29,462 bases of DNA from Pseudomonadota bacterium (GTDB lineage Bacteria > Pseudomonadota > Alphaproteobacteria > Rhizobiales > Methylopilaceae), in the NCBI GenBank assembly GCA_023430145.1, contig JAEZCD010000019.1:1-29462 (forward strand). The letters are read 5' to 3'. Both the position numbers and the translations under genes were made by a program. Shown in pieces: positions 6,605 through 13,303 of the stretch. The first letter of the stretch is position 1. Each line of letters opens with the position of its first letter. The notes under the pieces are model-generated. The model was not told the DNA's origin and ran no database searches. It was given only the letters and a program-made list of their open reading frames with translations.

Positions 6605-7372
6605 TCAGTCGAGATACGAGCCGCCATTGACGCTGATCGTCTCGCCGACGATGTAGCTCGCCGCGTCCGAGACGAGGAACAGCGCCACCGCGGCGACTTC
6701 TTCCGGCCGTCCGAGCCGGCCGATCGGGATGCGCGCGATGGTCGTCGCCCGCATGTTCTCGCTCATGGCATCCGAAAGCTCGGTGGCGACGAGGCCGGGA
6801 GCGAGCGCGTTGACATTGATGCCGAAGGGGGCGGCATGCATCGCCAGCGACTTCGTCAGGCCGATGATGCCCGCCTTCGCCGCCGTGTAGTGGGCGTTGC
6901 CGATGAAGTCGCCGCGCTTGGCCGCCACCGAGCTGATGTTGAGGATCTTGCCGCTGCCGCGCGCCCGCATGTGCGGGAAGACGGCGTGCGAGCAGTTGAA
7001 GGCGCCCGTGAGGTGGACGTCGAGCATGCGCCGCCACTTGTCGGCGGTGATCTCCTCGAAGGACACGAAATCGCCGATGCCGGCATTGTTGACGAGGATG
7101 TCGATGCCGCCGAGCTTTTCCGTGAGCGCCGCGATGCTCCCGTGGACTGCTCCGGAATCGGCGACGTCGAAGGCAGCCGCCAGAGCCTGGCCTCCGTTGG
7201 CGCGGATCGCCGTCGCCGCGGCCTCCGCCGGCGCTGGGGCGATATCGTTGACGACGACGAGGGCGCCGGCGGCGGCGAGCGCGGCGGCCATGCTGCGTCC
7301 GAGCCCCCGCGCGGCGCCGGTGACGAGGGCGGTCCGTCCGGTCAGTGGCGACGGCGGCTGCGGATCGGGCAT
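6605..7372 (-). CDS. SDR family oxidoreductase (first copy)
   Basis: A 255-aa classical short-chain dehydrogenase/reductase, FabG-like in sequence but probably a catabolic sugar or hydroxy-acid dehydrogenase given its context. Motifs are Thr-Gly-Ala-Ala-Arg-Gly-Leu-Gly at about 18-25 (nucleotide binding), Asn-Asn-Ala-Gly at 95-98, the catalytic Ser at about 147-148, and Tyr162 with Lys166 in Tyr-x-x-x-Lys. Val-Asn-Asp at the end of the second strand favours NAD(H), because an acidic residue sits where it would contact the ribose. It is the first gene of the leftward operon and divergent from the second IclR gene. The palindrome at 7418-7440 is about 50 bases upstream. Confidence 0.92.
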   Translation of the reverse strand: MPDPQPPSPLTGRTALVTGAARGLGRSMAAALAAAGALVVVNDIAPAPAEAAATAIRANGGQALAAAFDVADSGAVHGSIAALTEKLGGIDILVNNAGIGDFVSFEEITADKWRRMLDVHLTGAFNCSHAVFPHMRARGSGKILNISSVAAKRGDFIGNAHYTAAKAGIIGLTKSLAMHAAPFGINVNALAPGLVATELSDAMSENMRATTIARIPIGRLGRPEEVAAVALFLVSDAASYIVGETISVNGGSYLD

Positions 7373-7417
7373 GGAGACGCTTCTCGCGCAGGGGTTTGAC
7401 GGGAACCCAGCGCGATG

Positions 7418-7440
7418 TTAGTGGAATGACGTTCCGTTTG
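7418..7440. promoter_or_regulatory. Operator B: IclR-type palindrome in the divergent SDR / IclR promoter region
   Basis: Left half TTAGTGGAA, spacer TGACG, right half TTCCGTTTG. The ten bases TTAGTGGAAT are identical to those of the palindrome at 8263. The outer right half departs from symmetry but its reverse complement (AAACGGAA) matches operator A. It spans the predicted transcription start of the leftward SDR operon and lies just upstream of the IclR gene, as expected for autoregulation and operon control. Confidence 0.6.
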
Positions 7441-7467
7441 ATAGTTTGAGCGCATGCGGGTTGTCAA
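7438..7467 (-). promoter_or_regulatory. Predicted promoter of the leftward SDR operon
   Basis: On the minus strand TTGACA (7462-7467) and TATCAA (7438-7443) are 18 bases apart. The minus-35 element lies inside the first codons of the divergent IclR gene. The transcription start would fall near 7431, within operator B. The minus-10 match is only moderate. Confidence 0.4.
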
Positions 7468-8266
7468 ATCGCTTCTCGAACGGTGCTTCGAGCTGATCCT
7501 GATGCTCAGCGAGCATGCGGAAACGCTGCCGCTGGGCGAGATCGCGAGCCGGCTGGACATGCCGAAAAGCGCCACCCACCGCCTGCTCACCAACCTCTGC
7601 GAGCTCGGCTGGGCGGAGCAGGATCCGCAGACCGGCTTCTACCGGCTGTCCTTGCGGCTGGCGATCGTCGGTCAGCGTCTCCTGGTCGGCACCAGGATCC
7701 CGGACATCTGCCAGCCGGTGCTCGACGACCTCGCCGCGGCGACCGAGAGCCTCGGGCGCCTCGCCATCGTCGGTCCGGACGGGCTGACCTGGATCGCGCA
7801 TGCGCAAGGCGCCCGCGCCGGCCTCGTCTACCAGCCGGAGCTGGTGGCGCGGGTGCCGCTGCACATCACCGCCAACGGCAAGGCCTGGCTCGCCACGCTG
7901 CCGCGCGAGGAGGCGCTGCGCTGGGCGGTCGAGAGCGGGCTCGGGCGATCCGACATCGGCGGGCCGCGGGCCATCCGCACCCGCGAGACCTTTTCCGCCG
8001 CGCTCGACGAGACGCGCGAGCGGGGCTGGGCGATCTCGTTGGAGGAGGCCGAGGCCGGCGTCGCCGCCGTCGCCGCGCCGATCTTCCAGAACGGCGTCGC
8101 GGTCGGCACGGCCAGCGTCGCCGGACCCGTGCACCGCTTCAGCGAGCCGTCGCTGGGCCGCATCGCGGCCCGGCTGCTGGATACGACCCGGGTCCTCTCC
8201 GAGCTCTGGCCCTCGCGCATGCTGGCGCCTTCGCAGCAGGCGGCCGTATTGACCCCGGCGACTTAG
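7454..8266 (+). CDS. IclR family transcriptional regulator (second copy)
   Basis: A 270-aa IclR-type regulator. The N-terminal winged helix-turn-helix is visible in Leu-Gly-Glu-Ile-Ala-Ser-Arg-Leu-Asp-Met-Pro-Lys-Ser-Ala-Thr-His-Arg-Leu-Leu. It is followed by an effector-binding domain with Leu-His-Ile-Thr-Ala-Asn-Gly-Lys-Ala-Trp-Leu-Ala, a good match to the family's Thr-Ala-x-Gly-Lys-Ala-x-Leu segment. Two related palindromes flank the gene: one upstream between it and the divergent SDR operon, and one overlapping its stop codon before the sugar importer. It is therefore the best candidate to control both units, and perhaps ridA through operator A. The effector would be a pathway substrate or intermediate. 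Confidence 0.92.
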   Translation: MRVVKSLLERCFELILMLSEHAETLPLGEIASRLDMPKSATHRLLTNLCELGWAEQDPQTGFYRLSLRLAIVGQRLLVGTRIPDICQPVLDDLAAATESLGRLAIVGPDGLTWIAHAQGARAGLVYQPELVARVPLHITANGKAWLATLPREEALRWAVESGLGRSDIGGPRAIRTRETFSAALDETRERGWAISLEEAEAGVAAVAAPIFQNGVAVGTASVAGPVHRFSEPSLGRIAARLLDTTRVLSELWPSRMLAPSQQAAVLTPAT

Positions 8267-8285
8267 TGGAATAGCGTTCCACTAA
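8263..8285. promoter_or_regulatory. Operator C: perfect 9+9 palindrome before the sugar importer operon
   Basis: TTAGTGGAA, a five-base centre TAGCG, and TTCCACTAA form perfect nine-base arms. The site overlaps the TAG stop codon of the second IclR gene and precedes the importer operon. A poor promoter candidate, TTGACC (8249-8254) with TAGCGT (8272-8277), would be covered by it. It shares ten bases with operator B. Confidence 0.65.
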
Positions 8286-8359
8286 CAAGGGCGCCGTGCC
8301 GGAGCCGGCCGCGTGCTGCCCGGTGCCCCCTGAGCCGCGTCGCTGCGTGGCCGTGGCCA

Positions 8360-9289
8360 ATGAGAAGGCGCATGTCCGCAGTCGCGACGACCGGGAGCAA
8401 GCAGGGCCTTTCGACGCGGGCCGCGCGGCGCCCCTCGGCGCAGCCGATACCGTTGCTGTGGTTCGCCCCGATCCTCGTTCTGCTCGCTCTCGTCACGCTT
8501 TACCCGACGGCCTTCGTCTTCTGGATGAGCTTCCAGCGCACCAGCTATTTCGAGCTGCAGGGTTTCGTCGGCCTCGCCAACTACGTCGAGGTACTGACCT
8601 CGCCGAACTTTTGGGACATCACCCGCGTCTCGATCACGTTCCTCGCCGGCTCTCTCGGCCTGTCGCTGGTCCTCGGCGTCCTCGCCGCCATCGTCTTCGA
8701 CAATATCGGCCGCCTCGGCGCGTCGCTGCGCGTGCTGACGCTGTTCCCGTGGACGCTGTCCATGGCGGTCGTCGGCAGCATCTGGCTGTGGATGCTCAAC
8801 CCCTCCTTCGGGCCGGTGACCTATTTCCTGAACGAGGCCGGCCTCTCGCCCGGGCTGATGCTCGGCGATCCGGATCTGGCGCTCTGGCTGACGATCCTCG
8901 TCGCCAGCTGGTGGTCCTTCCCCTACGTCATGGTCCTCGTCAGCGCGGCCATCCAGTCGATCCCGCGCGAGCTCTACGAGGCGATCGACGTCGATGGCGG
9001 CGGCGTGCTGCACAAGTTCCGCTACGTGACGCTGCCGCACATCGTGCCGACGCTCGGCAGCGCCGGCCTCAACCTCGCGATCATCTATCTCACCCTCGTC
9101 ACGCTGATGATCGTGCTGACCGGCGGCGGCCCGCTCGGCGCGACGACGACGCTCAGCCTCGAGGTTTTCCGCGGCACCATCCAGACCGTCGACATCGGCC
9201 CGACCGCGGTCATGTCGATCGTCGTGCTGCTGATCAACATCATGCTCGGCATCATCTATGCGCGCCTCACCGGCCGCGTGAGCGGCTGA
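8360..9289 (+). CDS. Carbohydrate ABC transporter permease (MalF/UgpA type)
   Basis: A 309-aa inner-membrane permease subunit of a CUT1-type sugar importer. It starts with a basic cytoplasmic tail, then a first membrane segment (Ile-Pro-Leu-Leu-Trp-Phe-Ala-Pro-Ile-Leu-Val-Leu-Leu), and about six hydrophobic segments overall. The ATPase-contacting EAA loop is visible as Glu-Ala-Ile-Asp-Val-Asp-Gly-Gly-Gly followed by Val-Thr-Leu-Pro-His-Ile. The start is uncertain: the ATG at 8372, just after GAAGG, is an alternative. It is the first gene of the importer operon, 14 bases upstream of the second permease gene. No ATPase gene is linked. Confidence 0.9.
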   Translation: MRRRMSAVATTGSKQGLSTRAARRPSAQPIPLLWFAPILVLLALVTLYPTAFVFWMSFQRTSYFELQGFVGLANYVEVLTSPNFWDITRVSITFLAGSLGLSLVLGVLAAIVFDNIGRLGASLRVLTLFPWTLSMAVVGSIWLWMLNPSFGPVTYFLNEAGLSPGLMLGDPDLALWLTILVASWWSFPYVMVLVSAAIQSIPRELYEAIDVDGGGVLHKFRYVTLPHIVPTLGSAGLNLAIIYLTLVTLMIVLTGGGPLGATTTLSLEVFRGTIQTVDIGPTAVMSIVVLLINIMLGIIYARLTGRVSG

Positions 9290-9303
9290 GGGAGGGCGGA
9301 GCT

Positions 9304-10152
9304 ATGCTGTCCTCCGTAGGCAACCGCCCGCTCGCCGGCGGCCTCGCGCGGCTCCTCGCCGTCCTCATCGTCCTCGTCGTGCTGGGGCCGATCGTCTGGG
9401 GCGTCGCCACCTCGCTGAAGACCGAGGTGATGGCGGTGCGGCTGCCGCCCTCCATCATTCCCTCGCCGCTCACCTTCGAGAACTACGCGAGCGTCGTCTT
9501 CAGCTATCCGACCTTCCTCGTCGAGCTGTGGAACTCGACGCTCTACGCGGTCGGGGCCGTGATCGTGGCGCTGATCGTCGGCATCCCGGCCGGCTATGCC
9601 GCCTCGCGCTTCCACTTCGCCGGCAAGGGGACGGTGATGATGATCATCCTCGGGACCTCGATGGTTCCGGGCGTCGCGGTGCTGGTGCCGACCTATTACG
9701 TGCTCGACGCGCTCGGCCTGCTCAACAACCAGGCGGTGATCGTCCTCCTGCTCGCGGCGCGCATCGCTCCGCAGACGGTCTGGTTCCTGCAGAACTTCAT
9801 CGACGCGGTGCCGATCGAGATCGACGAATCCGCCTCGATCGACGGCGCCAGCCGGCGCCAGGTTCTGCAGCGGCTGATCCTGCCGCTGATCAAGCCCGGC
9901 ATCGCCGCCGTCGCCGTCATCGGCACCGTGACGATCTGGAACGACTACATCACGGTCGCGGTGTTCGCGCCCGACATCGCCAAGCGGACGCTGCAGGTGG
10001 CGCTCGTCAACCAGGTGTTCGATGCGGTCGGCATCTCCTGGTCCTACATGATGGCCTTCGCCATGATGGCCTCGCTCCCCATCATGATCATGTTCGCCGT
10101 CGTCCAGAAATGGTTCGTCGCCGGCCTCACCGCTGGTGCCGTGAAAGGCTGA
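9304..10152 (+). CDS. Carbohydrate ABC transporter permease (MalG/UgpE type)
   Basis: A 282-aa partner permease with about six membrane segments, beginning with a hydrophobic helix rich in Leu, Val and Ile near residues 15-35. The EAA loop reads Glu-Ser-Ala-Ser-Ile-Asp-Gly-Ala-Ser, followed by Leu-Ile-Leu-Pro-Leu-Ile-Lys-Pro-Gly-Ile, as is standard for MalG-type subunits. Asn-Ser-Thr-Leu-Tyr ahead of a hydrophobic run is also typical. The ATG follows GGAGGGCGGAG. It would pair with the preceding permease to form the transmembrane channel. Confidence 0.93.
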   Translation: MLSSVGNRPLAGGLARLLAVLIVLVVLGPIVWGVATSLKTEVMAVRLPPSIIPSPLTFENYASVVFSYPTFLVELWNSTLYAVGAVIVALIVGIPAGYAASRFHFAGKGTVMMIILGTSMVPGVAVLVPTYYVLDALGLLNNQAVIVLLLAARIAPQTVWFLQNFIDAVPIEIDESASIDGASRRQVLQRLILPLIKPGIAAVAVIGTVTIWNDYITVAVFAPDIAKRTLQVALVNQVFDAVGISWSYMMAFAMMASLPIMIMFAVVQKWFVAGLTAGAVKG

Positions 10153-10202
10153 ACGGCCACGCTTCAGTGGTCGACAGATAATTTAACCTGGAGGAGACAC
10201 GA

Positions 10203-11510
10203 ATGGACAGGCTTAGTAAGCTCGCATGCGGTGTCGCAGCTATTGCGGTGACTGTGGTTGTGGGCATTTCTACGACGCCACTACTTGCACAATCGAGCCC
10301 CGTGGAGATCGTCTACGCGACGTTCCTCGATCCGAGCAACAAGAACGATCCGCGCGCTGCCGCCCAGACGCGCATGATCGAGGCCTTCGAGAAGGCCAAT
10401 CCCGACGTCAAGGTGCGCGTGCAGGTGGACTCCACCCAGCAGGCGAGCCTGCGCGCGCTGCGCAGCAAGACCAGCACGCCGGACGTGTTCCGCGTCAACA
10501 ATTTCAGCGCGCCCGAATTCGTGGCTACCGGCTCGGTGCTGGCGCTCGACGACCTCATCGCCCGCGACAAGGTCGACCTCGGCGATTCGCTGCTGCCGCT
10601 GGATGCCGCCCGCATCGACGGCAAGCTCTACGGCATGCAGCAGGATTTCCGCATCCCGATCCTCATCTACCGCAAGAGCCTGCTCGAGAAGGCGGGCGTG
10701 CAGCCGCCGAAGACGTTCGACGAGGTGTGCGAGGCCGGCGGCAAGCTCACCGCGCTCGGCAATGTCGTCGGCTATCCGGTGCCGCTCGGCACCAGCGGCG
10801 GCCTCGGCGGCGCCCAGCCGCTGGCGGAGAACCACTTCAGCTCGATGCCGACCGAGGATACCGGCAAGTATTTCGCCCCGGACGGCAAGGAGCTCGCCAT
10901 CGACCGGGCCGCGCTCCTGAAGACGCTGCAGACGATCAAGGACCTCTACGGCAAGTGCAAGGCGACGCCGATGGCGAGCGTGCAGTTCGGCTACAACGAG
11001 ATCCATGACGGCCTGCGCGCCGGCAACGTCGCCATGGCGACCTTCGGCCTGTTCCGCTACCGCGCGATCCAGACCGGCGGCGCCGGTGACGACCTCGCCT
11101 GGGCGCCGCCGCCGGCCTTCAAGCCCGACGGCAAGATGGCGGTCTACGGCTACATGGTGGCCGTCAACGCCAACACCCAGCATCCGGAAGCGGCCTGGAA
11201 GTTCACCAAGTTCATGGGCAGCGCCGAGGCCCAGGCGATCTCCGCCGAGGGCGGCGAGGTGGTGGCGCGCGGCACGGTCTACGAGACCTCGCCGCTCTTC
11301 AAGTCGCCCGAAGGCCAGCGTCAAAAGGAATGGGCGCAGCTGATCGGCGACCGCGGCCAGTTCCTCTCTTACTCGATCGCGCTCACCGCGTTCCATCAGG
11401 TGATCGGCGAGGCGACGCAGCGCATGATCCTGCGCGACGGAACGCCGGAAGCCGCCCTCGCCGAGATCGAGAAGGGTTATAAGGACGCCCTCGCCAAGGC
11501 GACCCGCTGA
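10203..11510 (+). CDS. Extracellular solute-binding protein of the sugar importer (family 1)
   Basis: A 435-aa periplasmic sugar receptor. The Sec signal peptide runs from a Lys at residue 6 through a hydrophobic core to Leu-Leu-Ala just before Gln30. The mature part has family-1 features: Met-Ile-Glu-Ala-Phe-Glu-Lys-Ala-Asn-Pro-Asp-Val-Lys-Val, Pro-Asp-Val-Phe-Arg-Val-Asn, and Val-Asn-Ala-Asn-Thr-Gln-His-Pro-Glu-Ala-Ala-Trp-Lys-Phe near the end. GGAGGAGA precedes the ATG. The gene is last of the three importer genes and is followed by a strong terminator-like hairpin, which would keep its expression above that of the enzymes downstream. The sugar bound is unknown. Confidence 0.93.
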   Translation: MDRLSKLACGVAAIAVTVVVGISTTPLLAQSSPVEIVYATFLDPSNKNDPRAAAQTRMIEAFEKANPDVKVRVQVDSTQQASLRALRSKTSTPDVFRVNNFSAPEFVATGSVLALDDLIARDKVDLGDSLLPLDAARIDGKLYGMQQDFRIPILIYRKSLLEKAGVQPPKTFDEVCEAGGKLTALGNVVGYPVPLGTSGGLGGAQPLAENHFSSMPTEDTGKYFAPDGKELAIDRAALLKTLQTIKDLYGKCKATPMASVQFGYNEIHDGLRAGNVAMATFGLFRYRAIQTGGAGDDLAWAPPPAFKPDGKMAVYGYMVAVNANTQHPEAAWKFTKFMGSAEAQAISAEGGEVVARGTVYETSPLFKSPEGQRQKEWAQLIGDRGQFLSYSIALTAFHQVIGEATQRMILRDGTPEAALAEIEKGYKDALAKATR

Positions 11511-11512
11511 TC

Positions 11513-11557
11513 ATCCACGGCGCCGGCAGCCGCGCGGCTCCCGGCCGTCAGGTGGAT
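11513..11557 (+). terminator. Intrinsic-terminator-like hairpin after the sugar-binding protein gene
   Basis: ATCCAC (11513-11518) pairs with GTGGAT (11552-11557) around a GC-rich inner stem that includes AGCCGCGCGGCT. GTTCTTTT follows directly, a modest U-tract. It lies three bases after the binding-protein stop, so it may end most importer transcripts or act as a stabilising 3' end with partial read-through. Confidence 0.5.
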
Positions 11558-11564
11558 GTTCTTT

Positions 11565-11675
11565 TCTCCCCCTGAAAGGGGGAGACCGGAAGCGAGCCGA
11601 GAGGGGTCCTCCTCGGCGCATGAGACCCCCACCCGGACGGCTTTGCCGTCTCGACCTCCCCCTTTCAGGGGGAGG
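11565..11675. repeat. Composite palindromic intergenic repeat (111 bases)
   Basis: The ends are two hairpins that are reverse complements of each other: CTCCCCC-TGAAA-GGGGGAG within 11565-11585 and CTCCCCC-TTTCA-GGGGGAG within 11655-11675. Between them are the smaller stems GCCGAG/CTCGGC (11596-11617) and GACGGC-TTT-GCCGTC (11636-11650). CT-rich hairpins with a TGAAA/TTTCA loop are, from general knowledge, common dispersed repeats in alphaproteobacterial genomes. Here the element sits between the importer genes and the enzyme genes. Confidence 0.6.
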
Positions 11676-11721
11676 AAGGAAGCGCTTCGACCGCATCAAA
11701 TTCGCCCGAAAGGAGACCCCC

Positions 11722-12459
11722 ATGCAGGATCTCGCCGGCCAGTCGGCGATCGTGACCGGCGGCGCCCGCGGCATCGGTCTCGCCACCTGTCGGCATCTCG
11801 CAGGCCGCGGCTGCGCCGTCGTCGTGTGGGACGTCGATCCCACGGGCTTCGATGAGGGCACGGCCGCGTTTTCGCCGGCGATCCTCGCGGGCGTCGACGT
11901 GACGCGGCCGGACGCCATCGAACGGGCGGTCGCCGACGTCGCGGCGCGGTTCGGGCGCATCGACATCCTCGTCAACAATGCCGGCATCTCCGGGCCGGTG
12001 GCGCCGGTCGCCGAATATCCGCCCGAGGCCTGGGACCGGGTGCTCGCCATCGACCTGACGAGCATCTTCCACTGCTGCCGTTTCGTCGTGCCGCACATGA
12101 CGGCGCGGGGCTACGGACGCATCGTCAACGTCTCCTCGATCGCCGGCAAAGAGGGAACGCCCGGCGTCGCCGCCTACTGCGCCGCCAAGGCGGGCGTCAT
12201 CGGCTTCACGAAATCGCTCGCGCGCGAGCTCGTCACGCAGGGCGTCACCGTCAACGCGGTGGCGCCGGCGATGGCCGAAACCGCGATCCTCGACGAGATG
12301 ACGCCGGCGCACATCGCCGCCGCGAAAGCGAAGATCCCGATGGGCCGCTTCGTCACCGTCGAGGAGATCGCCGCTACCATCGGCTGGGCCGCGAGCCCGG
12401 CCTGCAGCGCCACCACCGGCATGGTGTTCGACGTGTCGGGCGGCCGGGCGGATTATTGA
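11722..12459 (+). CDS. SDR family oxidoreductase (second copy)
   Basis: A 245-aa classical short-chain dehydrogenase. The ATG follows AAGGAG at seven bases, which sets the start despite an open frame upstream. Motifs are Thr-Gly-Gly-Ala-Arg-Gly-Ile-Gly at 12-19, Asn-Asn-Ala-Gly at 85-88, catalytic Ser139, Tyr152 and Lys156. Val-Trp-Asp after the second strand favours NAD(H). FabG-like proteins in such sugar clusters often oxidise sugars, sugar acids or their deoxy-keto derivatives, which is inferred here from the importer upstream and the TIM-barrel and Gfo/Idh/MocA genes downstream. The next gene begins one base after its stop codon. Confidence 0.92.
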   Translation: MQDLAGQSAIVTGGARGIGLATCRHLAGRGCAVVVWDVDPTGFDEGTAAFSPAILAGVDVTRPDAIERAVADVAARFGRIDILVNNAGISGPVAPVAEYPPEAWDRVLAIDLTSIFHCCRFVVPHMTARGYGRIVNVSSIAGKEGTPGVAAYCAAKAGVIGFTKSLARELVTQGVTVNAVAPAMAETAILDEMTPAHIAAAKAKIPMGRFVTVEEIAATIGWAASPACSATTGMVFDVSGGRADY

Positions 12460-12460
12460 G

Positions 12461-13303
12461 GTGTCGGCGGAGAGCCCGTCCGGGCGCATCATCTCGCTCG
12501 CCCATCTCAGCGTGCTCGAGCTGTCGCCGCCCGAGGTCGTCACCGCGGCGGCGGCGGCCGGTTTCTCCCATGTCGGCCTGCGCCTGCGGCCCCCCTCGCC
12601 GGACCAGCCGCAGCCGCCGGTGATCGGCGACACGCCGATGCGGCGCGAGGTCTTGCGCCGCCTCGGCGACACCGGCCTCGGGGTGCTCGAGGTGGAAATC
12701 GTGCGGCTCCTGCCCGGGCAGAAGGTCGCCGATCTCGAGCCGCTGCTCGAGACCGGCGCGCATCTCGGCGCGCGCTTCGTCCTCGTCTCGGGCGAGGACC
12801 CCGACCCGGTCGCGCTCGCCGATTCCTTCGCCGCGCTCAGCGGGCTCGCCGCCGGCTATGGCCTCGTCGCGGCGCTGGAGTTCATGCCCTGGACAAGCGT
12901 CCGCTCGCTCGCCGAGGCCCGTGCGCTGGTCGAGGCGGTGGACCATCCGAACGGCCGCATCCTGGTGGACGCCATTCATCTCGACCGGGCGGGGGAGGGG
13001 GCCGCCGACCTCGCCGGCATCGCTCCGTCCCGCCTCGCCTATCTCCACCTCTGCGACGCACCGCGCGAGCGCCCCGTCGACATGGCGGCGATGATGCACC
13101 AGGCGCGTACCGCCCGGCTGCCGCCGGGCGAGGGCGGCCTCGATCTTCCCGGCATGCTCGCCGCCCTTCCGGCCGACATGCCGATCGGCGTCGAGGTGCC
13201 GATGCGCGAGCGCGCGCTGACGGAGCCAGCGGCCGAGCGCGCCGCAGCGCTTCTCGCCGCCACCCGCGCCCTCCTCGCGCGATCCGGCCCGGGACCCGCG
13301 TGA
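12461..13303 (+). CDS. Sugar phosphate isomerase/epimerase family TIM-barrel protein
   Basis: A 280-aa member of the xylose-isomerase-like TIM-barrel (AP endonuclease 2) family, which includes metal-dependent sugar isomerases, epimerases and dehydratases such as IolE-type enzymes. Likely metal ligands are Glu140 (Ala-Leu-Glu-Phe-Met-Pro), Asp170 and His173 (Leu-Val-Asp-Ala-Ile-His), His196 (Tyr-Leu-His-Leu-Cys-Asp) and Glu245 (Gly-Val-Glu-Val-Pro). The start is a GTG one base after the preceding stop, so it is probably translated by coupling. Its TGA overlaps the ATG of the next gene. Its partners suggest conversion of an imported sugar or keto-sugar. The specific reaction cannot be read from sequence. 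Confidence 0.87.
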   Translation: MSAESPSGRIISLAHLSVLELSPPEVVTAAAAAGFSHVGLRLRPPSPDQPQPPVIGDTPMRREVLRRLGDTGLGVLEVEIVRLLPGQKVADLEPLLETGAHLGARFVLVSGEDPDPVALADSFAALSGLAAGYGLVAALEFMPWTSVRSLAEARALVEAVDHPNGRILVDAIHLDRAGEGAADLAGIAPSRLAYLHLCDAPRERPVDMAAMMHQARTARLPPGEGGLDLPGMLAALPADMPIGVEVPMRERALTEPAAERAAALLAATRALLARSGPGPA

